Shown here piece by piece: positions 18,113-26,517 of a DNA stretch of 64,000 nt. The stretch's first letter is position 1; every line of letters begins with the position of its first letter. The notes below the pieces were generated by a model. The model had not been told where the DNA came from. It saw nothing but the letters and a program-made list of their open reading frames with translations, and made no database searches. This stretch comes from Dictyobacter kobayashii (lineage in GTDB: Bacteria > Chloroflexota > Ktedonobacteria > Ktedonobacterales > Ktedonobacteraceae): contig NZ_BIFS01000001.1 in the NCBI RefSeq assembly GCF_003967555.1, positions 992,001 through 1,056,000 of the forward strand, read 5' to 3'. The position numbers and the translations under genes are program-made.

Positions 18113-19078
18113 TTATAGCAGCGCAAATGGGGCAACGGAGCCAATCAACGCGACATCTCCGCCCAGACATGCGGGTACCACTTCGATCATCTGCCAGAGT
18201 GGTGAAGGAGGTCGATCCCCGATCAGCGTTCGTATCTGCGCCAGGAGTAGATCTCCTCCATAGAGGACACCACCGCCTAAAATAAAGATATTCGGCTCAA
18301 ACAATCCTATATAACGCGTAATAGCCTCCACTAACCAGCGAGCCAGTTCTCGGTAGATACGCAGCGCCAGATTATCCCCACGCACCGCCTCTTCCGCCAA
18401 TAACTGATGACTAAAAACTTCATGATTTAAGAAGCGCTGTGTCAGTGTTGTTTCTTCACCCCGGCGTAATGCCCGCTGCACCATTTTTTTTACCGCTTCA
18501 ATCGAGATCAACGTGTTAATGCAGCCACATTTTCCACAGCTACAACGCGGTCCCGTCGAGGCAATTGGTACATGACAGACATGCCCGACATACTGACGAC
18601 CCGAACGCTCTAACTGCCCATCTACGACTAAAGACGCTCCGACAACAGCATTCACGGTCAAGAAGAGCAGACGTTGATGGGTTTTGCCCGCCCCAAAGCG
18701 ATGCTCACCCAGTACCGCCGCATCGACATCCGCATGTACATGGATGGGTAGTTGATAGCGGCTCTCCAGTAAATCACCAATGGGGAAATTATTGAGCGAA
18801 GGGAGAATAGGAACCTGCAGTGGACGACGGGTTAAGCTATCCACTGATCCGGGGACGCTTACACCAATACCAAGGACCTCCATTTCGTGTTCCCTGGCAT
18901 GCTGCAGCATCATATCAATTGCGCGTAAGTATGGATCGAAGGTTGCGACTGCTGGACGGCCACGCAATGTCCTGGCTACATATCGTTCTTGCACACAGCC
19001 ATTCTGATCAATCAGAGCGACCGTAGTCTGCCCACCTCCAATTTCCATCCCAACCGCAACGCCCTTTGCTACGCTCAT
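18113..19078 (-). CDS. ROK-family protein (sugar kinase fold) with altered motifs
   Basis: The 321-residue protein has the ROK zinc motif (GHVCHVPIASTGPRCSCGKCGC, with the three Cys at its end) and a retained catalytic Asp in HADVDAAVLGE. Other motifs deviate: the first phosphate loop reads EIGGGQT rather than DIGGTKT, the second reads NAVVGAS where GTGIGGG is usual, and the Glu after the last Cys is Asn. It may phosphorylate glucose, ManNAc or a similar sugar, or it may be a non-catalytic sugar sensor without an HTH. ATG 19078 follows AGGA. No sugar genes adjoin it. Confidence 0.78.
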   Translation of the reverse strand: MSVAKGVAVGMEIGGGQTTVALIDQNGCVQERYVARTLRGRPAVATFDPYLRAIDMMLQHAREHEMEVLGIGVSVPGSVDSLTRRPLQVPILPSLNNFPIGDLLESRYQLPIHVHADVDAAVLGEHRFGAGKTHQRLLFLTVNAVVGASLVVDGQLERSGRQYVGHVCHVPIASTGPRCSCGKCGCINTLISIEAVKKMVQRALRRGEETTLTQRFLNHEVFSHQLLAEEAVRGDNLALRIYRELARWLVEAITRYIGLFEPNIFILGGGVLYGGDLLLAQIRTLIGDRPPSPLWQMIEVVPACLGGDVALIGSVAPFALL

Positions 19079-19474
19079 GAGCACATGTCCTGCATGTCTC
19101 TATTCTACTAATAGACTAGAACTCTTGTTCTTGTTACACTACGATTCAAGCAATAGAGATGAGAACAATCTACACTTTATATAACAGAAGTATAATCAGC
19201 AATAGAACATATGTCAAGTACAGATGTTTTGAATATCTGTACTTGGGTTATTGCATGGTACATTAAGATTATTCACTCTATATTATTTTGTCGCTAGCGC
19301 TGCGTGAAGAAAAGACAAGTCAAGTATGGAAGAAGCTGGGATATTAAAACTTGTCGGGATTTGCCTGACGTTGTAAGCTATGTGCAGATTACATTGATTA
19401 GACTGTCAGACAAATCAGATGTGCTACGCCAAGTGCGACATCTGATGGCTTTTAGAATAGCAAGGAGTTGTACT
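19079..19474. other. Divergent spacer with an 11-bp stem
   Basis: This 396-base region lies between the ROK gene and the CDGSH-like gene. CAAGTACAGAT (19215-19225) pairs with ATCTGTACTTG (19235-19245) around a 9-base loop; there is no T tract, so it could be an operator. The open frame running through 19304-19474 is an upstream extension of the next gene and lacks a ribosome site. Confidence 0.45.
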
Positions 19475-19996
19475 GTGCCTGGCAAAAATACACCCGAACA
19501 ACCGCCACGATCTGGCAAAGCGCCAATTCTGGGGCAGGGTCATAATCTGAGTGATGTCGAAGGGGAAATGATTAAGCAAATGATTCGCGAAGAGCAACAT
19601 CCCAGCCGCGAGTTGTTTATTCCACAGGAAGATCTGGCGGCCGAAGCAACCACGACGATGTCGCCCCCGACCGCAAAGGTGATTGAGGCCAGCCGCATCC
19701 GCCCTATTCTGGAGATGTTTAATCGCGATTTCCTCTATGGGCAAGGACGCTTTGATGAGTATAAAAGCGGTCTCATTTTTAAATGGGGTGATGGCTATTC
19801 ACGCCGCCACATCTGGGCCACGGTAGAAGACGGCAACCTGGTACTTGAGACCAGCCATGCGAAAAAGTGCGATAAGCCCTACTGTAACGGCACCCATCAT
19901 ATACTGACGCCAGAGCTCTATAATGATCTCACCGTCATTAATCAAGAACTGGGTGATCGCTTCCGCCGTCCCGTCTATGAAAGCACCGAAGACTAG
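19475..19996 (+). CDS. Protein with a CDGSH-like C-terminal motif
   Basis: I take the GTG at 19475, eight bases after AAGGAG, giving 173 residues; the longer frame from 19304 has no such signal. The N-terminal half is polar and Pro-rich. The C-terminal part (ATVEDGNLVLETSHAKKCDK, then PYCNGTHH near residue 145) resembles the end of a CDGSH iron-sulfur motif, with P-x-C-N-G-T-H in place of P-x-C-D-G-S-H, but only one Cys precedes it instead of two. Cluster binding is therefore uncertain. It is followed after 11 bases by a pseudo-receiver gene, so the two are probably an operon. Confidence 0.65.
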   Translation: MPGKNTPEQPPRSGKAPILGQGHNLSDVEGEMIKQMIREEQHPSRELFIPQEDLAAEATTTMSPPTAKVIEASRIRPILEMFNRDFLYGQGRFDEYKSGLIFKWGDGYSRRHIWATVEDGNLVLETSHAKKCDKPYCNGTHHILTPELYNDLTVINQELGDRFRRPVYESTED

Positions 19997-20007
19997 GAAA
20001 GACAATT

Positions 20008-20424
20008 GTGACCACTTCAATTATTGCCCTGGAAAAAGATCTGTTTTTTTCCGTGAAGATTCGCGATACCCTGCGCCATCATGCGATGGAGGCAACGATT
20101 GCACGGACCCTGGCGGCCTTTGAGCAGGGGTTGAACGCCACGCCAGCACCCACACTGGCCATTGTAGATATCGCGACCATTGGTGTCGATTGGGAAGCGG
20201 CAATTCGCGCGGCACGAGCCCGGCAGCTTCCAGTGCTGGCCTTTGGTTCACACATGGATCTAGAGGCACGGACCCGCGCGCTCAAGGCGGGCGCCCACAA
20301 GGTTGTTGCCAACTCCAAATTCTCCACCGACATGCCTGGCCTGATCAACCGGCTGCGCGACACAGTCACGAAACAAGGAGTATCTAACGCTGTTGAAGAT
20401 GAAGAGGATAGCGAATTCGATTAA
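20008..20424 (+). CDS. Receiver-like protein lacking most phosphorylation residues
   Basis: The 138-residue protein has the alternating pattern of a receiver domain: SIIALEKD, TLAIVDIATIG, QLPVLAFGSH and LKAGAHKVVA. An Asp is present at the phosphoacceptor strand (IVDIA). The acidic pair is reduced to EKD, and the conserved Lys position reads ANSKF. An acidic tail (VEDEEDSEFD) closes it. It may be a phosphorylation-independent signalling adaptor. The start is GTG at 20008 with AGGAAAG upstream. It is the last gene before a strong terminator. Confidence 0.7.
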   Translation: MTTSIIALEKDLFFSVKIRDTLRHHAMEATIARTLAAFEQGLNATPAPTLAIVDIATIGVDWEAAIRAARARQLPVLAFGSHMDLEARTRALKAGAHKVVANSKFSTDMPGLINRLRDTVTKQGVSNAVEDEEDSEFD

Positions 20425-20451
20425 CCCTCAATAAATAGATCAGACACAACG

Positions 20452-20487
20452 CAGGGGTTCCTTTGCTAGCAAAGGAACCCCTGTTTT
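20452..20487. terminator. Strong bidirectional terminator
   Basis: CAGGGGTTCCTTTG pairs perfectly with CAAAGGAACCCCTG around CTAG, then TTTT. It separates the rightward receiver-like gene from the leftward erpA gene. Confidence 0.9.
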
Positions 20488-20535
20488 AGCAGGAGCAGTG
20501 GGAATATTACTTACCCCTCACTCCAATTTGGAAGC

Positions 20536-20937
20536 TTAGTGACCGCAACCGCAGCTACGGGACTCGCCACCGCCATCGGCAGTTTTGAAGGAGTGACCAC
20601 AGCCACAGCTCGAAACGGCGTTTGGATTGTTCACGGTGAAGCCCGCGCCCATCAGGCTATCGACATAGTCGACTTCACTACCTGTGATGTAACCCAGGCT
20701 CATGTCGTCAACGAAAATGTTGATATCGCCCAGAGAGACGACGGTATCGCCTTCCTGCTCTTCGTCAAGGGTCATACCATATTGGAGACCCGAGCAACCA
20801 CCACCGGCGACAAAAACGCGCAGGCCCAAAGTTGGGTCGTTTTCCTGCTTGAGCAGTTCGCGAACTTTATCTGCTGCGGCGGGAGTCATGCTCAGAACGC
20901 TTGTCTGGATCGCCGACTGCTGGTTCTGCTCAATCAT
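20536..20937 (-). CDS. erpA: A-type iron-sulfur cluster carrier (ErpA/IscA/HesB family)
   Basis: The 133-residue protein shows the three-Cys A-type carrier pattern: VAGGGCSGLQYGM and, near the C-terminus, SCGCGHSF. It would accept a [2Fe-2S] or [4Fe-4S] cluster and hand it to apoproteins in the cytoplasm. Unusually it has a tail ending GGGESRSCGCGH, a second Cys-Gly-Cys-Gly-His copy beyond the usual family end. ATG 20937 follows GGAGAGGTG. It stands alone. The gene symbol is by family; IscA or SufA naming is equally possible. Confidence 0.88.
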   Translation of the reverse strand: MIEQNQQSAIQTSVLSMTPAAADKVRELLKQENDPTLGLRVFVAGGGCSGLQYGMTLDEEQEGDTVVSLGDINIFVDDMSLGYITGSEVDYVDSLMGAGFTVNNPNAVSSCGCGHSFKTADGGGESRSCGCGH

Positions 20938-21241
20938 ATAAATTCACCTCTCCGAAAGGGATGCGAGGGCAACCCTTTTACTATCCAGATAGAACGATTG
21001 ATGTGTTTACAAGTACACCTGTGTGTATTGTACACTTTTTTTGCCAGGAATTATAGAGTGTTCTACAAGCCAGACAATACAAAAAGTACACATCATATTT
21101 CATGTATTATACCACAAAGTGTTTTTCCTGATTGTTGCTTAAGAGCGACACAGGTTTGGAATTTGCAATATAATCCATAAACTAGAACCGCTCTAATGGC
21201 TCTTTTATTCCAGATTTTCTGATATTTTTATAGACCATGCT
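20938..21241. other. Spacer upstream of erpA, no gene seen
   Basis: This is 304 AT-rich bases between the subtilase stop and the erpA start. It should hold the erpA promoter. Repeats of GTACAC occur near 21015-21040 but no clear operator or RNA element. Confidence 0.4.
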
Positions 21242-22874
21242 TTACAGGCCAAAGCGTTGCTGTATATAAACGACATTGGCAAGCAAGCTAGCGACATCTG
21301 GTGGCGTGCCAAAGGCAATCTCACTTTGCTGCCCCTGCCCCATTGAGAGGCGTGTAATGCTATTTGAGGCAGACCAGCCCTGGGCCAACAGATGAGCACC
21401 TAGAGCACTAATCATTGCGGTCGAGAATGAGCTGCCCGACCAGTCCGCCCAGCCGGACAGGTTAGACTCTCCACCAGGAAAGGTGGGCGATATAAACAGG
21501 CCACGCACAGCATCTGGTAGCCCCTGCTTATCCAGCACTCCAGCGCGATCTCCCCAAAAGTTGCCACGCCTGAAGATTCAGCAGGAAGATTGGCGGCATT
21601 GGCGAATTGTGAGGGGAGGAAATTGCCATTTACCGATGTAACGCTCAATGTCGATGGATAGCGCGCAGGGGCACGCGGTGGACGTGGTGGCAAGGCTTTT
21701 TGAAAAGCCTGATAAGAATCATTGCCAGCGGCGGCAACGATTAAAGCACCATGGGCAGCCAGGCTGGCAAAAAGGAGGCGCAGGCCCTCTTCAAGCGACG
21801 ACAAAACATTTTGAGCTCCCAACAATTGCGCGGTCGGCCATTGGCGATCTTGGAACCACAAATATGGCAGGCGTAGAATATCGGGCATGATAGTCATACT
21901 CAAGTTAATCACCAGACGCCTAATCGTACCTGAGACCAGTTCATGTTCTAAATCGGTCAGAATGGCAAAGAGGTTATAGAGATCGCTCCCCCCAAAGTCA
22001 TTAAGTGCTCGCACCAGGCGAATGCGCGCACGCGGCGCCAGATCGCGAATAATACCAGCTATAAAAAGTCCATGATCAGGCATCAGATAATAGCGATTGT
22101 TCTGCGCTGCATCATGACCGGTACGTACATCGTTGGTGACCGGATAGCGATCGTACTCCACACCAAATGAGCCATCCTCCATACGCATATCCTCAACTAC
22201 GCGTTGCAGCAGCCAGTTGCGCCGCAGTTCTGGGCGCGTGGCAGCACTCCTGATCCGATCGGGATGCTGAGCTGTATCTAACACAACCACGGTCACATCT
22301 TCAGCATTGCGCGCATCTAATGCCAGGCCCTGCTGCGAGAATTGCAGATGCCAGCCCGGTAAACCATTAGGAGGAGTCTGGATATCCAACATAGGGGCAG
22401 GACGTGGGGGTGCGCTCGGCCCCCATCACTATACAGTAAAGGCGCCGCTGTCACCAGCCAGTTCGGCATGGCTGAAACTATATGCAATCCCAACTGCGCG
22501 AAGTATGCGATATGAGCATGTATATAGGAAAGTGCAGAGGGCAGTGGATCGCCCTCACGTGTATCGAGATAACGCGTATGAAAAAAGAGCGCAATCAGTG
22601 GCTGCTGACTATGTAATCCAAAGACAAAAGCTCGCCGCCGCACTGGCGGCATAGCCGGGTACTCATCCCAACGCCCAGCTGTCCCATAGAGATCTAAAGC
22701 CAGCTGGTAGCGGGCCAGAAAAGTATTCAATTGAACACGAATTTGCTCGGTCACCGCATCCAGAGCATTATCCAACGGATTGCGCGTTAGACGAGCAATG
22801 ACAATCATTTCTCCAGGAATCCAATGGAATAACCCGGCAGGCGTTCCCATGAATTCTGTTGCACTACGAGACAT
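21242..22874 (-). CDS. Cytoplasmic subtilisin-like serine protease (S8), frame broken twice
   Basis: Three frames combine into a protease of about 544 residues. The N-terminal 150 residues have no known domain or signal peptide. The middle frame has the catalytic Asp in VVVLDTAQ, His in MPDHGLFIAGII and the oxyanion Asn in VAAAGNDS. The last frame has the catalytic Ser in SGSSFSTAM. One G lost from a GGGGG run (22421-22425) and one base from TTTTGGGG (21552-21559) account for both breaks; two added bases make the length 545 codons exactly. ATG 22874 follows GGAAGGGG. The absence of a signal peptide implies an intracellular or effector-like role. Confidence 0.8.
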
Positions 22875-23140
22875 GAGGGGAATCCCCTTCCACATGCTAT
22901 GATTTCTGAAAATAAAGCGTGGTAGTACTTGCCTCTAAGAGGGCAGTACAAGCTGAAGCGAAGAATAGTCCCATTATAGCCTAAGGCGCGTAGAGAGACA
23001 ACCAGATAGGCCAGATGTGAGAAAAGTGACACCAAAAATGTTACACCTATGACAGCGGGTACTCCACCCATCTCATCTATTTGTCATCGAAAGGATTCGC
23101 CATTTCGTTGTAACATTAGGTTGATATGGAGGAAACCAAT

Positions 23141-24262
23141 ATGATGTACATATATGCAGATCAGCTTTACCGCACACTGGTAGAACTCGTACGTATTCCT
23201 AGTACTTCAGGTCACGAAGAATATATACGGGACTATCTCGAACAACATTTAATGTCCCTGGGCTTGAAAACCCAGGTAGATGATATGGGCAATCTCATCG
23301 CGACCCTGGAAGGCGAGGGGACGCCTGTACTACTCAATGCGCATATGGATCGTGTCGCACCCGGCCTGGGCCATACTCCTATTTTAAATGATGGCGTGCT
23401 TTATAGTGATGGCAAAACAAATCTCGGCGCCGACGATGCGGCTGGCATTGTTATTATTCTGGAAGTGGTCCGCCGCGCCATCGAACAGCAATTGCAACTA
23501 CCACCATTGGTACTGCTCTTTACGGTTCAAGAGGAGAGTGGACTCTGTGGAGCCAACGGTTTCGATGCCGCGCAATGGAATGTGGCCGATGGGATGGTAT
23601 TTGATAATGCCTTTGAAGCCGGGGTGGTGGTATCCAAGGGGGCGGCGTATGAAACGTTCGATATTACGATTACTGGCAAAGCGGGTCATCCGGGCCAGGA
23701 TTTAACCGGTACAGTGAGCGCCATTGAGATCTTCCACCAGGCAAATTTCCCGCTTGGTTCGCTAGCACTGGACCAGACAAGGATCAATATCGGCAAGATC
23801 AGTGGGGGCCACGCACGCAATGCTATCCCTGACAGTGTCAGGATTGAAGGAGAGATACGCAGCTTTGAAGCACCTGAAATACGCCAGCACTATCGGCTAC
23901 AGATCCAGGAAGCGTTTGAAGAGGCCGCACAACGGCTGGGTGGCCGGGTAGAGATTACTTTTAAGTCTCGCGAAGGTTACAGTATCAATACTGATGAGCT
24001 ACTGCTGACAATGTACCAGATCGCTCTTTCACAACGTGGCTCTAATCTTACCATGAAGCCTACCTTTATTGGCAGTGATACGGGCGGCTTGCGACCTGGC
24101 ATTCGTGCCTTCACCGTTTCTACTGGTGTGGTTAAAGAGCATACCTTCGAGGAACACGTCGCGCTATCTCCGCTTGAACAAATAGTCATGGATACGCTAC
24201 AGGTGCTCCATTTATGGCGTACCCAGACTACCCAGAACGTTCAATTACAAGCAGAACGATAA
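23141..24262 (+). CDS. M20-family metallopeptidase (PepT-like)
   Basis: The 373-residue protein carries the zinc ligands of M20 aminopeptidases: NAHMDRVAPG, the bridging Asp in LGADDAAG, the catalytic Glu pair in VQEESGLCG and a late His in VVKEHTFEEHV. A dimerisation domain lies between. PepT-type enzymes remove N-terminal residues from tripeptides in the cytoplasm, so this is a peptide recycling enzyme. I chose ATG 23141, six bases after GGAGGAAA; the open frame starts five codons earlier without a site. It is divergent from the subtilase, but no direct link is shown. Confidence 0.87.
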   Translation: MMYIYADQLYRTLVELVRIPSTSGHEEYIRDYLEQHLMSLGLKTQVDDMGNLIATLEGEGTPVLLNAHMDRVAPGLGHTPILNDGVLYSDGKTNLGADDAAGIVIILEVVRRAIEQQLQLPPLVLLFTVQEESGLCGANGFDAAQWNVADGMVFDNAFEAGVVVSKGAAYETFDITITGKAGHPGQDLTGTVSAIEIFHQANFPLGSLALDQTRINIGKISGGHARNAIPDSVRIEGEIRSFEAPEIRQHYRLQIQEAFEEAAQRLGGRVEITFKSREGYSINTDELLLTMYQIALSQRGSNLTMKPTFIGSDTGGLRPGIRAFTVSTGVVKEHTFEEHVALSPLEQIVMDTLQVLHLWRTQTTQNVQLQAER

Positions 24263-24274
24263 TAGTAACATCTT

Positions 24275-24315
24275 GAACAGGTGCCCGGCACGTTCATTCC
24301 TCCGGGGACCTGTTC
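24275..24315. terminator. Hairpin between convergent genes
   Basis: GAACAGGT pairs with ACCTGTTC and, inside one mismatch, CCCGG with CCGGG (24275-24288 with 24302-24315). No T tract follows on either side. Its position between stops suggests termination. Confidence 0.5.
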
Positions 24316-24319
24316 CCCA

Positions 24320-24778
24320 TCAGGCTGGCTTATCAGTCTTATCTTTCGGGCGCTGACCACTGTTCCAGCTTGTTCCCTCATAACTTCTGCCAGAAGCGAT
24401 GCGATTGAAATTAGCGTTAACCACTGAAATTGCTATACATATCGCAATCAAGCTCCAGGTCAAACCAATCGTGGCACCACCACTCAGGCCTAACACTAAT
24501 GCAACAACAAATGCAATAAAGATCGGCACCAATATACAGATAGAAACAATAGCCAGAGCCAGGCGATAGCCTAATGTCTTATCATGATTACTCCGCAGCT
24601 CGTCTTTTAGCTGATCTTTAATTTTACGCACTAACAGGTCCGCAAATTGCTCATCACTCTCATCAGAGAGCTTCTGGTCGGCTGTCCTGCCTGCATAGGA
24701 ACTATCAGTGCTATATGTTCTATAGCCTTGCTGCCACTGATGTTCTGGTTCTTCACCTGGAACTTGTTGCATCATGCA
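24320..24778 (-). CDS. Small membrane protein with two helices, unknown
   Basis: From ATG 24778 (AAGGAGAAGGG upstream) the protein has 152 residues. A hydrophilic N-terminus with Gln and Tyr is followed by a charged helix (FADLLVRKIKDQLKDEL). Two hydrophobic stretches follow (about 75-97 and 101-120), then a polar tail. The layout is a cytosolic coiled region plus a membrane hairpin. I do not recognise the family. Confidence 0.68.
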   Translation of the reverse strand, partial: CMMQQVPGEEPEHQWQQGYRTYSTDSSYAGRTADQKLSDESDEQFADLLVRKIKDQLKDELRSNHDKTLGYRLALAIVSICILVPIFIAFVVALVLGLSGGATIGLTWSLIAICIAISVVNANFNRIASGRSYEGTSWNSGQRPKDKTDKPA

Positions 24779-25454
24779 ATCCCTTCTCCTTATAGACAAG
24801 AGTTGTTGAATTACTCTGTTTAGACGCTAGAAATACTCTTACTACTCATACAATACCATAATCAGGATACAATCAGATAAAAACAGCCTGCTTATAAGCC
24901 CGGCTTTTCATACTTTTTTATATAACGTGCAGATACGCTATATATCCAATAAGCGCTATCCTTAATTGGCAGACTTACTTAGCAGGGCTTTTTACTGTTC
25001 GTCCAGAGATCGCTAGGAGATCACGAACAAGCGATAAGAGGTACATGATTTCATGTGTGGAGTGTATGTGGTGGGCGGCCGCGGCCGCCCACCACATACA
25101 CTCCACACTCCCAAACCGGCGCCGCAGGCGCCAAAGAGGAATATGAAAAGGCTCTGCTTACTTAGCCGAAGAGTATTCGCAGTACAGGCACTATGATATA
25201 CTAGAGACCGCTCTTATCTTTTGTATCTTACTATCGCTATATGAAATTACCCGCTACCAGATGGGTACTGTAAAGGTGGTCTACCATACCCATGCGCGGA
25301 TAAGCATGAAGATTGGGAATAGGCCAGTGTTATCATAAGTGGATACATGCTGAAGGATAGCTGCTTGCACAGTGGATTGTGCCACAGGCATAAATTAACA
25401 CTTCTGTTTGTTATTATCAGCAGAAGATAAGCACATAAGTGAGGAAATACATCA
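24779..25454. other. Gene-free region with a perfect 54-bp palindrome
   Basis: This 676-base spacer sits between divergent genes. It holds the palindrome at 25055-25108 with its flanking module at 25109-25140. The remainder is AT-rich, with no open frame of coding character and no recognised RNA. Confidence 0.6.
25055..25140 (-). repeat. Palindrome-module element, copy C
   Basis: Arms 25055-25081 and 25082-25108 are exact reverse complements (27 bp each, no loop). Immediately beyond, 25109-25140 contains on the minus strand TTGGCGCCTGCGGCGCC, which matches TTCGCGCCTGCGGCGCT of copy A at 15 of 17 positions. The palindrome itself shares no sequence with the other copies. Confidence 0.75.
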
Positions 25455-26405
25455 ATGGCAAAAATATATGGCGTAATTATCATCGGTTCAGGACCGGCAG
25501 GCTATACAGCTGCTATCTATGCGGCACGTTCCAATTTATCTGTACTGATGTTACAGGGCTACGCAGCTGGTGGTCAGTTGATGCTGACCAGCGAAGTCGA
25601 GAACTTCCCTGGCTTTGAAGCCGGTATCCTGGGTCCTGAGATCATGGAGAAATTTGAAGGGCAAGCCCGTCGCTTTGGGGCTGAGATGCTGCCTGAAGAC
25701 GTAACCGCGGTAGATTTTAGCAAACGTCCCTTCACAGTTACAACTGATATGGGTGAATACCAGGCACGTTCAATAGTCATTGCTACGGGTGCCAGCGCTA
25801 AATGGCTGGGTCTGCCAAGCGAGAAATTGCTGCAGGGACGTGGCGTTACCGCCTGTGCGACCTGTGATGGTTTCTTCTTCAAGAATCGCGATGTGATTGT
25901 TATCGGTGGTGGCGATACCGCCATGGAAGAAGCAACCTTCTTGACCCGCTACGCCAGCCATGTCACGATCGTACATCGCAGGGATAGCTTCCGGGCCAGT
26001 AAGATCATGCAAGATCGGGCCACCAAGAATCCAAAGATCAGTTTCATGATGGATAGTGAAGTTATTGAGGTGTTAGGCGAGGATGCAGTCACGGGTGTGC
26101 GCATCCGCAATACTAAAACCGGTGAAGAGAGCAAGTTTGACACTCAGGGCGTTTTCCTGGCGATCGGACACCAGCCCAATACTGCATTATTCAAAGGGAT
26201 CATCGATCTGGATGAGGCTGGCTATATTATCCCATCCGAGTATACGATGACCAATATACCCGGTGTCTTTGCCGCCGGTGATGTCACTGACCATCGCTAC
26301 CGCCAGGCCATTACAGCTGCCGGAGACGGCTGTCGAGCCGCCATCGATCTGGAACGCTGGCTGGCCGAGCAGGGTGAAGATGTAGGCGTCGAAAACTGGA
26401 ATTAA
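25455..26405 (+). CDS. trxB: Thioredoxin reductase
   Basis: The 316-residue flavoprotein has the FAD motif GSGPAGYTAA (residues 11-20), the redox-active CATC motif near 135-138, the NADPH motif GGGDTAMEEA and the C-terminal FAD site AAGDVTDHRYRQ. It transfers electrons from NADPH to thioredoxin in the cytoplasm. Length and motif order are standard for bacterial TrxB. ATG 25455 follows GAGGAAAT. No thioredoxin gene adjoins it. A 22-bp hairpin six bases after the stop probably ends the transcript. Confidence 0.95.
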   Translation: MAKIYGVIIIGSGPAGYTAAIYAARSNLSVLMLQGYAAGGQLMLTSEVENFPGFEAGILGPEIMEKFEGQARRFGAEMLPEDVTAVDFSKRPFTVTTDMGEYQARSIVIATGASAKWLGLPSEKLLQGRGVTACATCDGFFFKNRDVIVIGGGDTAMEEATFLTRYASHVTIVHRRDSFRASKIMQDRATKNPKISFMMDSEVIEVLGEDAVTGVRIRNTKTGEESKFDTQGVFLAIGHQPNTALFKGIIDLDEAGYIIPSEYTMTNIPGVFAAGDVTDHRYRQAITAAGDGCRAAIDLERWLAEQGEDVGVENWN

Positions 26406-26410
26406 TACTC

Positions 26411-26464
26411 TAAATAGAGTGAGGGGAGATGCAGCCACGGCCGCATCTCCCCTCACTCTATTTA
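26411..26464. terminator. Long hairpin terminator between trxB and aldolase
   Basis: Arms 26411-26432 and 26443-26464 are perfect 22-bp complements around a 10-base loop; TTTATT overlaps the end. It lies between two converging genes and is longer than a typical intrinsic terminator. Confidence 0.8.
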
Positions 26465-26517
26465 TTACGGGCTCGCACTGGCGGCCCAAGCCTTCGCAGC
26501 AGACACTGCTGAAAAAA

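Noticed and set aside
26465..26490. GCTCGCACTG shared with the palindrome-module element near 43165-43180
   Set aside because: Only ten bases match and no other part of the module is present, so chance cannot be excluded.
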